A DNA stretch of 64,000 nucleotides from Methylophaga sp. 41_12_T18. GTDB taxonomy: Bacteria; Pseudomonadota; Gammaproteobacteria; Nitrosococcales; Methylophagaceae. The notes under the pieces were generated by a model. The model did no database searches. It saw only the letters and a program-made list of their open reading frames with translations, and was not told the DNA's origin. The position numbers were made by a program, and so were the translations under genes. Below are positions 8,596 to 17,491 of the stretch, piece after piece (position 1 is the stretch's first letter; each line of letters opens with the position of its first letter). The stretch covers positions 1 through 64,000 of the forward strand of contig MAAI01000024.1 of NCBI GenBank assembly GCA_002163115.1. The letters are read 5' to 3'.

Positions 8596-9125
8596 GATGC
8601 GCTCCATTTTTGTTGTTCATGTAAGAAGGCGACTTCAACATCTTCATCTTGGACAGCAGCGTGATCGTTATACGTTGTACTTGCAGAGGTATCAGTTGTT
8701 GTTTGGCTAAATATGTCTGCCTTTTGTTTCATGCTGCTGAGTTGAGATTGTTGTTCTTGGAGTTGTGTATGCAGGTGTTTGATCGTGTCTTCTGTTTTGT
8801 CCGCTATAACCATAATGGCAGACTGGAACTGTTCTGTTTCTAACTTACGTCTAATTAACTTTTTGGCTAAGTCAGTTTTATCTGATTTAAAACATAACGC
8901 GATCTGTTGTTCTAATTGAGTCAAATTTTCTGCTAACTCTTGCTGTTTTTTCTGGTGTTGCTGCTGCTCTAAATTTAATAGTTTTAGTTGTCTTTCATCA
9001 TTATTAAGTGTTTCTTCCATCTCACGAATGGCTTGTTTAAGTAATAGTTCTGGTTCTTCTAATTGATCAATAACCGCATTAACATCGGCATGAAAAAGTC
9101 GTGATAAACGTGTAATTAAAGTCAT
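8592..9125 (-). CDS. PspA/IM30-family protein
   Basis: A 177-residue coiled-coil protein of the PspA/IM30 (ESCRT-III-like) family, which coats and stabilises the inner membrane under stress. The N-terminus (TLITRLSRLFHADVNAVID) is the amphipathic membrane-binding helix. The family signature follows as EEPELLLKQAIREMEE. The rest is nearly continuous heptad coiled coil rich in Q/E/L (about residues 40-145). It is shorter than E. coli PspA (222 aa), lacking the last helices. It heads the operon and is divergent from an OmpR-type regulator gene. No pspB, pspC or pspF homologue is present, so control probably passes through the neighbouring two-component system. Confidence 0.88.
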   Translation of the reverse strand: MTLITRLSRLFHADVNAVIDQLEEPELLLKQAIREMEETLNNDERQLKLLNLEQQQHQKKQQELAENLTQLEQQIALCFKSDKTDLAKKLIRRKLETEQFQSAIMVIADKTEDTIKHLHTQLQEQQSQLSSMKQKADIFSQTTTDTSASTTYNDHAAVQDEDVEVAFLHEQQKWSAS

Positions 9126-9222
9126 AATATTTCTCCTGTTGTGGTGGTATATCTTGGTTCCCAGTTTAGGAGGCAGGCAAAAAAGTAAGTAGGCGTGTTT
9201 TGGTAAAACGTTTGGCAGATTT

Positions 9223-9239
9223 TTTACAAAAAATTTACA
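9223..9239 (+). promoter_or_regulatory. Tandem TTTACA repeats, candidate OmpR-type regulator site
   Basis: TTTACA occurs at 9223-9228 and again at 9234-9239, an 11-bp period. This is the spacing at which OmpR/PhoB-family regulators bind head to tail. The site lies in the 146-bp divergent promoter region between pspA-like and the regulator gene, so it could control both. Function is inferred. Confidence 0.35.
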
Positions 9240-9271
9240 TTTGATTATCTGGAAGACGATAGACTGTGGGC

Positions 9272-9970
9272 ATGCAGAAAAAACTACGAATTTTAATTGT
9301 TGAAGATGAAGTTGCTATCCGTGAAGGCTTGATCGATGTCTTTATCTATCACGGTTATGACGTGGATTTTTCCGGTGATGGTGCGGAGGGTTTAACAAAA
9401 GCACAGACAGGTCAGTTTGATTTGGTTCTGTTAGATGTGATGTTGCCGAGCTTGAATGGTTTTGAAATCTGCAACCAGATCCGTCAACACGATCCAGAGC
9501 AAGCCATTATTATGCTCACCGCCAAAAGCAGTGATGAAGATATTATTGAAGGGTTGTCTTTAGGTGCCGACGATTATGTGGCCAAGCCCTTTTCTGTGGC
9601 CCAGTTAGTATTGCGTGTGCAATCTGTTTTGCGACGATCACACAAAGTAGCTAATCAAAATCAGCAAATCCAATTGGCTGATGATCTGGTAATTGATTGC
9701 CAAAACTTCTCTGGTAACAAGGGAAGTGAAAGCCTGTCGTTTACTAGTCGCGAGATTGATATATTGCAATATTTGCAGGCAAATTCTGAACGGCCGGTAT
9801 CACGAGATGAGTTACTGAATAAGGTTTGGGGTTATGCCAAAGATGCTGATTTGGAAACCCGTACCGTTGATATTCATATCGCCAAATTACGTCGTAAAAT
9901 TGAGTCTGATCCTTCGCAGCCGAGTTACCTGACCACAGTGCGTGGTGCTGGTTATCGCTTGTTGGTGTAA
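9272..9970 (+). CDS. OmpR-family response regulator
   Basis: A 232-residue two-component regulator. The receiver domain has the acidic pair in VEDE, the phospho-acceptor Asp55 in LLDVMLP, the switch Thr in MLTAKSSD and Lys in YVAKPFS. The C-terminal winged-helix DNA-binding domain (about residues 130-230) carries TSREIDILQYL, SRDELLNKVWG and the recognition helix TRTVDIHIAKLRRKIE. Start ATG 9272 is preferred; an in-frame GTG at 9266 would add two residues. The next gene encodes a histidine kinase beginning right after the stop, so the pair is an operon. It is divergent from the pspA-VWA operon, its most likely target. Confidence 0.93.
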   Translation: MQKKLRILIVEDEVAIREGLIDVFIYHGYDVDFSGDGAEGLTKAQTGQFDLVLLDVMLPSLNGFEICNQIRQHDPEQAIIMLTAKSSDEDIIEGLSLGADDYVAKPFSVAQLVLRVQSVLRRSHKVANQNQQIQLADDLVIDCQNFSGNKGSESLSFTSREIDILQYLQANSERPVSRDELLNKVWGYAKDADLETRTVDIHIAKLRRKIESDPSQPSYLTTVRGAGYRLLV

Positions 9971-12112
9971 ATGATGGCGAAAAATAAACTGACAGGTCTA
10001 GATAAGACAACATTACGGCGCTGGTTGATGTTCTTTTTCTTCGCGATTGCGATACCAACCGCATTGCTTATTCAACAAGCTTATAGTCAATTAAAGTGGG
10101 AAGCGTTTCATCAGCATCAAATTACGGCTGAAGAGTTAGCCAGTCGAATTGATAATCAGTTTATGCAACTCATTAGGGCAGAAGAACAACGACCTTTTAC
10201 CGATTATTCATTTTTGAATGTTGCCGGCGATGCTACCGCCAATTTTTTGCAACGATCACCCTTATCTCAATTTCCGGTTGAGTCAGCTATTCCGGGCATG
10301 ATTGGTTATTTTCAGGTGGATGCAGCAGGGCAGTTACAGACGCCATTATTGCCTGATGTATTAGAACAAGCTGATAGTTACGGAATCTCTACAGCTGAAT
10401 TAGTAGCAAGAACAGACTTGGTTCAAGCCATTGAAGCCATCTTGAGTGACAACCGTTTAGTTCAATACAAGAAAGCGACAGGCAGTAAGGCAGATGAGGA
10501 ACAAGGCCAAGATAACGATGTAACTGTAGATAGTGTTGTTGTTACTGAACTGACCAGCGAACGATTGTTCTCACGTGAGATGCGCGATGTACGTGATGTC
10601 ACGGTAAGAGAAAATGAGACGTTTGTGCCATTAGATAAGCAAATGACATTTGATGATCTTAAAAACATCGCACCTAGTGAGATGAAGAATTTAACTAAAT
10701 ATGGCCGGGTGGAAGATTTAAAACTTGAACAACGCTATCAACAACAAGCTGAACAGCAGGTCTTGCTCAAGGAACAAAAGTCCAAAGTTGAACGAGCTAA
10801 AAAAATAGTGAATAAGGCTAGGCAAGAACAAAGTGCCTTACCTGAATCGATTGAGATGATGGCGGCTGATGAAGTGGATATCATGGGTGAACTTACTGCA
10901 CGTCCAAGTATTCAAGCTAATGTAGCACCATTAACGATCCAAACCTTTGCCAGCGAGGTTGAGCCTTTTGAATTTAACCAACTGGATAGTGGCCATTTTG
11001 TTTTATATCGTAAGGTCTGGCGAAATGGGCAGCGTTATACTCAAGGGCTATTGATTGAACAGCAAGCGTTGCTTAATCATATGATTAACTCAGCATTTCG
11101 AGAAACATCACTGGCGCAAATGACTAATTTGCTGGTGGCCTTTCAAGGCAACGTTTTAGAGGCCTTTAGCGGTCAAACAACTGGTGGTTATTTGAGTAGT
11201 GCACAAGATTTAAATGACGAGCTACTCTACCAAACCAGCTTATCGGCGCCGTTAAGTGATGTGCAGTTATTGTTTAGTATTACTCAACTGCCAGCAGGTC
11301 CTGGTGGGCTAGTGATCAAGTGGTTAGCCTTTATTTTAGCTGCGGTATTAACTGTCGGTTTTTATCTTATGTATCGACTGGTTGTGGCCCAAATTAACTT
11401 AGCTAATCAACAACAAGACTTTGTTTCTTCAGTGAGCCATGAGTTAAAAACACCGTTAACATCGATCCGTATGTATGGCGAAATATTGCGTGAAGGTTGG
11501 GCCAGCGAAGAAAAGAAAAAGACTTATTACGACTATATTTTTGATGAAAGCGAGCGCTTATCGCGTTTGATAAATAATGTATTGTTGATGGCGAAGCTGA
11601 CTAGAAATTCACAACATGCAGAGTTGAAACAACGCACCGTAGCGGAGCTGATGGATGAAGTTAAATCAAAAGTATCGAGTCAGGTTGAACGAGCAGAGTT
11701 TGAGTTAAAGCTAAGTTGTGATGAGCAAGCGGGTAACGCTAACTTGATGATAGATGACGATTGGTTTAGTCAGATCATGATTAATTTAGTGGATAATGCC
11801 ATTAAGTTTTCAGCTAAGGAGGAGACAAAAGTCATCGAAATCTCTTGCCAACAATGTTCTGATGGCAAGCTTCAGTTTAATGTCCGCGACCATGGCCCCG
11901 GCATCGATAAGAAACAAATGAAAAAGATCTTTCAACTGTTTTACCGTAGTGAAAGTGAGCTAACACGTGACACGGTGGGTACAGGCATAGGTTTAGCGTT
12001 AGTACATCAAATGCTCGTCAGCATGAACGGCCAAATTGATGTGGTGAATACTGAACCCGGTGTTGAATTTAGACTTTCTTTCTCTAGTCAATCATCCAAG
12101 TTACAGCATTAG
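9971..12112 (+). CDS. Membrane sensor histidine kinase with very large periplasmic region
   Basis: A 713-residue kinase. One membrane segment lies near residues 17-36 (LMFFFFAIAIPTALLI), followed by a ~410-residue extracytoplasmic region. This includes a highly charged, partly coiled-coil stretch (about 225-290, EQQVLLKEQKSKVERAKK). A second membrane segment lies near 452-472. The cytoplasmic HisKA domain has phospho-acceptor His490 in SSVSHELKTPL. The HATPase domain shows NLVDNAIKFS, DHGPGID and GTGIGLALV. There is no HAMP or PAS domain. It forms an operon with the preceding OmpR regulator. The 3' end overlaps the convergent gene at 12084 by 29 bp. The signal is unknown; neighbours suggest envelope or membrane stress. 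Confidence 0.92.
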   Translation: MMAKNKLTGLDKTTLRRWLMFFFFAIAIPTALLIQQAYSQLKWEAFHQHQITAEELASRIDNQFMQLIRAEEQRPFTDYSFLNVAGDATANFLQRSPLSQFPVESAIPGMIGYFQVDAAGQLQTPLLPDVLEQADSYGISTAELVARTDLVQAIEAILSDNRLVQYKKATGSKADEEQGQDNDVTVDSVVVTELTSERLFSREMRDVRDVTVRENETFVPLDKQMTFDDLKNIAPSEMKNLTKYGRVEDLKLEQRYQQQAEQQVLLKEQKSKVERAKKIVNKARQEQSALPESIEMMAADEVDIMGELTARPSIQANVAPLTIQTFASEVEPFEFNQLDSGHFVLYRKVWRNGQRYTQGLLIEQQALLNHMINSAFRETSLAQMTNLLVAFQGNVLEAFSGQTTGGYLSSAQDLNDELLYQTSLSAPLSDVQLLFSITQLPAGPGGLVIKWLAFILAAVLTVGFYLMYRLVVAQINLANQQQDFVSSVSHELKTPLTSIRMYGEILREGWASEEKKKTYYDYIFDESERLSRLINNVLLMAKLTRNSQHAELKQRTVAELMDEVKSKVSSQVERAEFELKLSCDEQAGNANLMIDDDWFSQIMINLVDNAIKFSAKEETKVIEISCQQCSDGKLQFNVRDHGPGIDKKQMKKIFQLFYRSESELTRDTVGTGIGLALVHQMLVSMNGQIDVVNTEPGVEFRLSFSSQSSKLQH

Positions 12113-12422
12113 GATGTGCTTGTTGTTGGCCGAGATATTTCAAGCCTTTTACGCAGCGAATAATAAACCATAATGCGGTGGCGAGTAATAAGAAGTAACC
12201 AATCAGGATAAAGGTGAGTAAGCCACTGATAATACTAAATAACATACCTATCCAAAAGGTGCGGATTTGGTATTGGTAATGACTTTGCACGGAGTCTAAA
12301 TTATCTTCCTTGTTGATATAGGCCATCACCAAACCAATTAAGGTCAAAATCGGAAATACCATGCCTACCAAATACAAGATGTAAATGATTTTAGCCGTGC
12401 CAGTGCTGTTCGATAACTCCAT
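12084..12422 (-). CDS. DUF4870-type small membrane protein
   Basis: A 112-residue membrane protein with three to four hydrophobic helices: IIYILYLVGMVFPILTLIGL, the middle helix FWIGMLFSIISGLLTFILIG, and LLLATALWFIIRCVKGL. The polar signature between helices (INKEDNLDSVQSHYQYQIRTF) is characteristic of the DUF4870/Tic20-like family of unknown function. The 3' end overlaps the convergent kinase gene by 29 bp. It lies downstream of the znuB-like gene, 31 bp away and on the same strand, so it may be the last gene of that transcript. Confidence 0.75.
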   Translation of the reverse strand: MELSNSTGTAKIIYILYLVGMVFPILTLIGLVMAYINKEDNLDSVQSHYQYQIRTFWIGMLFSIISGLLTFILIGYFLLLATALWFIIRCVKGLKYLGQQQAHPNAVTWMID

Positions 12423-12453
12423 TACTTGTCCTTGATGCTATTTAAGTTGTTGC

Positions 12454-13218
12454 TTACTTTAGCAAATTTTGACAACGATTCAAGATAGGCTGACTTAATA
12501 GGCAAACAACTAAGAGTGTCCAAACGATGATGGCACCGGTTGGTAAGTCAAAAGTAATGGAAGCAAAGACACCTAATATATAACCTAAAAGACCAAGACT
12601 ATAGGCATAAATAAGCCGTGTTTTCGCTTGTTTGATGATACGGCATGCAAGTGCTGGCACTATCAGACTGGCAAAGACGAGATAGATGCCGACTAGTTGG
12701 ACCGAAGCTGTCACCGCTAATGAAAATACCAAATAAAAGACTAGAGGGTTTTTCTGGTTGAACTTAAACCAAATCAACAATAATGGGATATACAAGGCCG
12801 CTATCCATAATAGTTGCTGACTACTGACCCACAAAATTTGACCAACTAAGAGGTCATGTAATAGTTCATCACTGTGCGGTGCATAGCTGACTAAGATCAG
12901 CCCACCGCTGGCAGCGAGAACAAATAAGATACCGATGATGGCTTCTAGTGATTCTTTATGACGTTGTTCTAGGCCGTAAATTAAACCTGCTCCTAATAAG
13001 GCACTGACACTCGCAAAAACTTGTATTTGCCAGTTGGCCAATTCACCACCAAAAACGATTGCAGCAATAACTCCCAAGGCTGCTATTTGCGCAATAGCTA
13101 AGTCGATAAAGATAATGCCACGCTTTAAAACTTCATGACCTAATGGCACATGTGTGGACAAAACGAGCGCACCTGCCAATAAGGCAGGTGCGATTAATGA
13201 TAGGTCTAACCCGTTCAC
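12454..13218 (-). CDS. Zinc/manganese-type ABC transporter permease (ZnuB-like)
   Basis: A 254-residue permease of the ABC-3 family, with about eight hydrophobic segments. LSTHVPLGHEVLKRGIIFID near the N-terminus and the central YLVFASLIVPALACR are typical of ZnuB/MntB. It would carry metal through the inner membrane. The start overlaps the znuA-like stop by 4 nt, so the two are translationally coupled. Family permeases need a ZnuC-type ATPase, but none is encoded next to it here. The ATPase must come from elsewhere, or the system works differently. Confidence 0.88.
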   Translation of the reverse strand: MNGLDLSLIAPALLAGALVLSTHVPLGHEVLKRGIIFIDLAIAQIAALGVIAAIVFGGELANWQIQVFASVSALLGAGLIYGLEQRHKESLEAIIGILFVLAASGGLILVSYAPHSDELLHDLLVGQILWVSSQQLLWIAALYIPLLLIWFKFNQKNPLVFYLVFSLAVTASVQLVGIYLVFASLIVPALACRIIKQAKTRLIYAYSLGLLGYILGVFASITFDLPTGAIIVWTLLVVCLLSQPILNRCQNLLK

Positions 13219-14111
13219 TTAGTCGTTTCCAATAATAACGATAAGGTATTATCAAATAAGCTAAATAAATCAGTAGCAGCATCATTGCCACCAACAGTAA
13301 AAGGTAAGACACGTTTGTCGATAGATGTTTGTTCAACTAACCAGTTAGAGGCTCTTGGTGATTGGTAAGCAGCGTGAATAACAAACTTAGCCGGTGTCAC
13401 TTTCAGCTGTTTAACTACGTTGCTAAGATCTTGCACCGTCGGAGGTACACCTGGTTTCGCTTCAAGTCGGCCCACTTTTTCTAGCTGTAACCAGCTGATC
13501 AGGTAATCCCAGTTATCATGTTGAACTACGATAGGCATACCGATGAGTGGTTTGGCTTGTTGCTGCCAAGTTGTCATCGCGGCTTGCCAACGTTGTTCAA
13601 AATCAAGCCAGCGTTGTTGATAGTATGCTTGGTTCGCATTATCGAGTTGTTGTAGACGACTCGTTAATGCTTTAGCAACTGCCAATACCATGACCGGACT
13701 GGTTTGAATATGTGGGTTACCTGCAGCATGAATGTGACCTTGACTACGATCCAGCTGTGATGGAACGCCAGTCAATTGCACAAAGTCTGTTGCCATAAAG
13801 TAACCGGCAGCACCGACTTGAATATCAGCATTACCAGACTTGCGTTGTAGTAATGGCAACCAACCTTCTTCAAGCTCAGCGCCGGTACAAACTAATAAAT
13901 CTGCACGCCTTGCCTTGGCAATTAAGCTAGGTCTAGCCTGAATATAGTGTGGATCTTGTAAGCCAGTGGTAGCCGAGTAGCTAGTGACTTTATCACCACC
14001 TAACTCTTGGCTTAATGAGGCCCACTCAGGTTCACATGCAAAAATACTTACTTCTGCCTGTACGGTTAAGCTAGTGAAAGCCAGCAGTAGACTTGTAATA
14101 AAAACTCTCAT
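13215..14111 (-). CDS. Zinc ABC transporter substrate-binding protein (ZnuA-like)
   Basis: A 298-residue periplasmic binding protein of cluster A-I. The signal peptide MRVFITSLLLAFTSLTVQA is followed by AEVSIFACEPEWASL. Metal-ligand positions appear in GLQDPHYIQARPS, in GHIHAAGNPHIQTSP and in VVQHDNWDYL. It lacks the long His-rich charged loop of E. coli ZnuA, having only the short SQGHIHAAGNPH. It lies 12 bp after the porin gene and overlaps the permease gene. The natural ligand is most probably Zn(II), judged from the neighbours, though Mn or Fe binders share this fold. Confidence 0.87.
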   Translation of the reverse strand: MRVFITSLLLAFTSLTVQAEVSIFACEPEWASLSQELGGDKVTSYSATTGLQDPHYIQARPSLIAKARRADLLVCTGAELEEGWLPLLQRKSGNADIQVGAAGYFMATDFVQLTGVPSQLDRSQGHIHAAGNPHIQTSPVMVLAVAKALTSRLQQLDNANQAYYQQRWLDFEQRWQAAMTTWQQQAKPLIGMPIVVQHDNWDYLISWLQLEKVGRLEAKPGVPPTVQDLSNVVKQLKVTPAKFVIHAAYQSPRASNWLVEQTSIDKRVLPFTVGGNDAATDLFSLFDNTLSLLLETTK

Positions 14112-14123
14112 GTCGAACTCCTA

Positions 14124-15485
14124 TTAAAAGCTATGGGCGCCGTGAGCACCAATGCTGATGGTATATTGTAAAAGAAATTGCGTATCATCTTCACTAGAAG
14201 ACTTGTCATGATTGATCTGAGCACGAACTCGGCTGAATTCACTTGGTAACCAATCTAAAACTAAACTATAACGCTGTGGGTGATAACCTGATGCATCTAA
14301 ATCAGCATCTTCTAACAACTCATCATCAGATGCACGATGTTTGCTGCCTAACCAGTCATAACGTACGCCAGTTTTCCATTGTGGTGAAAATTGGTAAATA
14401 CCTTCTACAAAACCACCGTATTGTTTGCCCTCGTATGAGGCTAACTCATCTTCATGGCTTAACTTACCGTCATCGTTTAGGTAAAAATATTCACTTACTA
14501 GGGTAAAGTTTTGTTGTCTAAAGTTACCTTGTGGCGCCCATTTATAGACAAAAGAAAGGTTGGTAATATCTGTATCACCATTAAAAGCAACTGACTCAGC
14601 TTCACCGCCACCATGGCTATGACCGCCACTGTATTCACGATCATCAGGGCTCGCTTGCCAATGTGATAAACCTAGTTGCCAGTTGTGGTTTGTACCAATA
14701 TCGCCACCGGTTTTGGCAAATACTAACCAATCACCAATGCCGTTGTGTTCACCACTGCCAGGGTGTTGGTCACCATTACCAACTGTGCTACCAACTTCAA
14801 TATATTGCTCGGTAGGTAATACATAAGAAAGTTTTAAACCATCAGTCGATAATTGATTACCAAATAAACCACGATAAATTAATGGTGCATCAGCAAAATT
14901 CCACGCATGAATATGCTTTTCATTTAAATAACCGATAGGTGAGAAGAATCGACCTGCACGAACGGTCATGCCATTGCTTAAACCAAGAGTTTCGATAAAG
15001 GCTTCTTCTACTTCGACTTCTGTTTCACCTTCATGATCATGTAGAGCTATGGTTGCTTGACCGTATAAAAGTTGATCAATATTGGCGCTAAGGACTATTT
15101 CACTTTCGCCTAAAGAAAATCCTTCACGAGCAAGACCAGCTTCTCCGCCTAATGAAAAACCGCTGATTTCATAGTCATCAGCATTGTTTTGATAATCACT
15201 AAATTGGCCGTTTAATACGGCACTGATTGCTGGGTTAAAGCGGTTGTTACTTTGTGCTACAACTGGGCTAGGTGCAGCTTTTACTTGTGCAACTTGTTGT
15301 TGCACTTGCTGGGTCTTTGTTTCTGTGTGTTGTAAACGCTGTTCTAATTCGACAATGCGCTGTTCGTAGTCGGCACGCATTTGCATAACCTCAGCTTTTA
15401 AATCACTTAGGTCATCAGCATAGACAGGCGCGGTCGAAAATAAGGCAAGCGAAATCATCGCCGCCAATGGTGTTTTTGAGTTCAT
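14124..15485 (-). CDS. Outer-membrane porin-like protein of the zinc-uptake locus
   Basis: A 453-residue outer-membrane protein. The signal peptide ends at APVYA; a ~50-residue coiled coil follows (LKAEVMQMRADYEQRIVELE...), as in trimeric OprP/OprO-like or Slp-like porins. The rest is alternating-hydrophobic beta strands and ends in aromatic-type GAHGAHSF. Two loops are rich in metal-binding residues: HDHEGETEVEVEE and GGHSHGGGEAE. No TonB box or plug domain is visible, so it should be a porin and not a TonB receptor. It sits between a small His/Cys exported protein and znuA-like, so passage of zinc or a zinc chelate is the likely role. The 80-bp leader upstream contains nested inverted repeats. 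Confidence 0.8.
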   Translation of the reverse strand: MNSKTPLAAMISLALFSTAPVYADDLSDLKAEVMQMRADYEQRIVELEQRLQHTETKTQQVQQQVAQVKAAPSPVVAQSNNRFNPAISAVLNGQFSDYQNNADDYEISGFSLGGEAGLAREGFSLGESEIVLSANIDQLLYGQATIALHDHEGETEVEVEEAFIETLGLSNGMTVRAGRFFSPIGYLNEKHIHAWNFADAPLIYRGLFGNQLSTDGLKLSYVLPTEQYIEVGSTVGNGDQHPGSGEHNGIGDWLVFAKTGGDIGTNHNWQLGLSHWQASPDDREYSGGHSHGGGEAESVAFNGDTDITNLSFVYKWAPQGNFRQQNFTLVSEYFYLNDDGKLSHEDELASYEGKQYGGFVEGIYQFSPQWKTGVRYDWLGSKHRASDDELLEDADLDASGYHPQRYSLVLDWLPSEFSRVRAQINHDKSSSEDDTQFLLQYTISIGAHGAHSF

Positions 15486-15494
15486 AATTACTTC

Positions 15495-15571
15495 TCATAG
15501 CAATAAGCGAATAGAGCCAATCTGTTAGAGGGATCTATTCTGTTAAAAGTTAAGTTTTGGATTTGCTATGA
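15495..15571 (-). promoter_or_regulatory. Nested inverted repeats in the porin-gene leader
   Basis: TCATAGCAA (15495-15503) pairs with TTGCTATGA (15563-15571). Inside it GAATAGA (15509-15515) pairs with TCTATTC (15534-15540). Together they fill the gap between the small gene and the porin gene and could form a leader structure or attenuator. There is no strong T tract, so it is not a simple terminator. Confidence 0.4.
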
Positions 15572-15856
15572 AAAAATAGGAGGGGCGCGAATTGAATGTG
15601 CATCACGTTGCTGAATCGGCAACGATGAAGTGTTGGAGCTGGAAACGACAACACTGATTGGCGCTGTAGTGAACTGCTGGGGCGAAGTAACAATATCAAG
15701 CGTAGGTGAATGACCATAAGCTTCAAAACGCTCACATTGTTCTTCTGCAATATGGAAAGCATGTTCAGCATCATGCCAAATGGCGAACGACTGCATTAAC
15801 AGCAATATTGCTGTTAGCAGGGCTAACCAATGACGTTGATGATGGACTTGTTGCAT
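15566..15856 (-). CDS. Small exported His/Cys protein upstream of zinc porin
   Basis: A 96-residue product with a hydrophobic N-terminal segment (LALLTAILLLMQSFA) acting as a signal peptide or single anchor. Next comes a potential metal-binding patch, WHDAEHAFHIAEEQCERFEAYGH. The C-terminal half is Ser/Thr-rich and low in features. I do not recognise the family with certainty; it resembles small DUF2946-like proteins found beside metal porins. It begins 10 bp after dapE and precedes the porin gene, so it may be the first gene of the metal-uptake group. The clustered H/D/E/C residues suggest metal binding; this is inference. Confidence 0.6.
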   Translation of the reverse strand: MQQVHHQRHWLALLTAILLLMQSFAIWHDAEHAFHIAEEQCERFEAYGHSPTLDIVTSPQQFTTAPISVVVSSSNTSSLPIQQRDAHSIRAPPIFS

Positions 15857-15866
15857 GATAATAGTT

Positions 15867-17012
<1,146 letters not shown>

Positions 17013-17357
17013 TTAATTGGCAAAATAAGCAGCATAATCAGCTTCTTTAAAGCCAACCATGCAGTCGTTGTTGTTAGTCACAACAGGACGTTTAATTAAT
17101 GTTGGGTTTGCTAGCATCAGTTCAATAGCGATGGTTTGATCAAGCTGATCTTTACGAGGGTCTTCTAGCTTACGCCAGGTAGTGCCTCGTTTATTAAGCA
17201 ATGTTTCCCAAGATACTTTTTCTAACCATGATTCAAGGGTGCTTTGGTCAAGGCCATCTGCACGAAAATCATGAAATTGAAAATCCACGCCGTTGGCATC
17301 TAACCAACGGCGGGTTTTTTTCACTGTATCGCAGTTTTTGATACCGTATAAAATCAT
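17013..17357 (-). CDS. ArsC/Spx-family protein (YffB-like)
   Basis: A 114-residue thioredoxin-fold protein. MILYGIKNCDTVKKTRRWLD has the single N-terminal cysteine (CDTVKK) of the ArsC/YffB group. The KRPVV motif near residue 90 and the C-terminal GFKEADYAAYF complete the fold. YffB-type genes commonly lie just upstream of dapE, as here (15-bp gap). E. coli YffB resembles arsenate reductase, but real substrates are unknown. It is not Spx proper, since it lacks the CxxC motif. Confidence 0.87.
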   Translation of the reverse strand: MILYGIKNCDTVKKTRRWLDANGVDFQFHDFRADGLDQSTLESWLEKVSWETLLNKRGTTWRKLEDPRKDQLDQTIAIELMLANPTLIKRPVVTNNNDCMVGFKEADYAAYFAN

Positions 17358-17381
17358 AGTGTTTTACCTAATGATGTGAGC

Positions 17382-17477
17382 TTTGTTCGTCTGCAAGGCG
17401 TACGAGAAGCCGTAGCGGAGTGTATGTTGTTATACATGAGCAACGGAAGTCACAGTGCACCGCCGCAGACGGACAAA
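17382..17477 (+). repeat. Large imperfect palindrome in the dapD-yffB gap (structured element)
   Basis: The outer arms TTTGTTCGTCTGC (17382-17394) and GCAGACGGACAAA (17465-17477) pair over 13 bp, with one G-U on the plus strand. GGCG/CGCC extends the stem past a two-base bulge. An inner hairpin has CCGTAGC / GCAACGG (one mismatch) and TGTAT / ATACA around GTTGTT. Three stacked stems over ~96 nt look like a dispersed palindromic repeat or a structured RNA. It interrupts an otherwise tight operon. Confidence 0.65.
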
Positions 17478-17491
17478 AGACACATTATTAT

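Noticed and set aside
6805-12112. Marine proteobacterial sortase system (dedicated kinase/regulator plus VWA target)
   Set aside because: The kinase length and VWA neighbour are suggestive, but there is no sortase gene, no VIT domain and no LPXTG anchor on the VWA protein.
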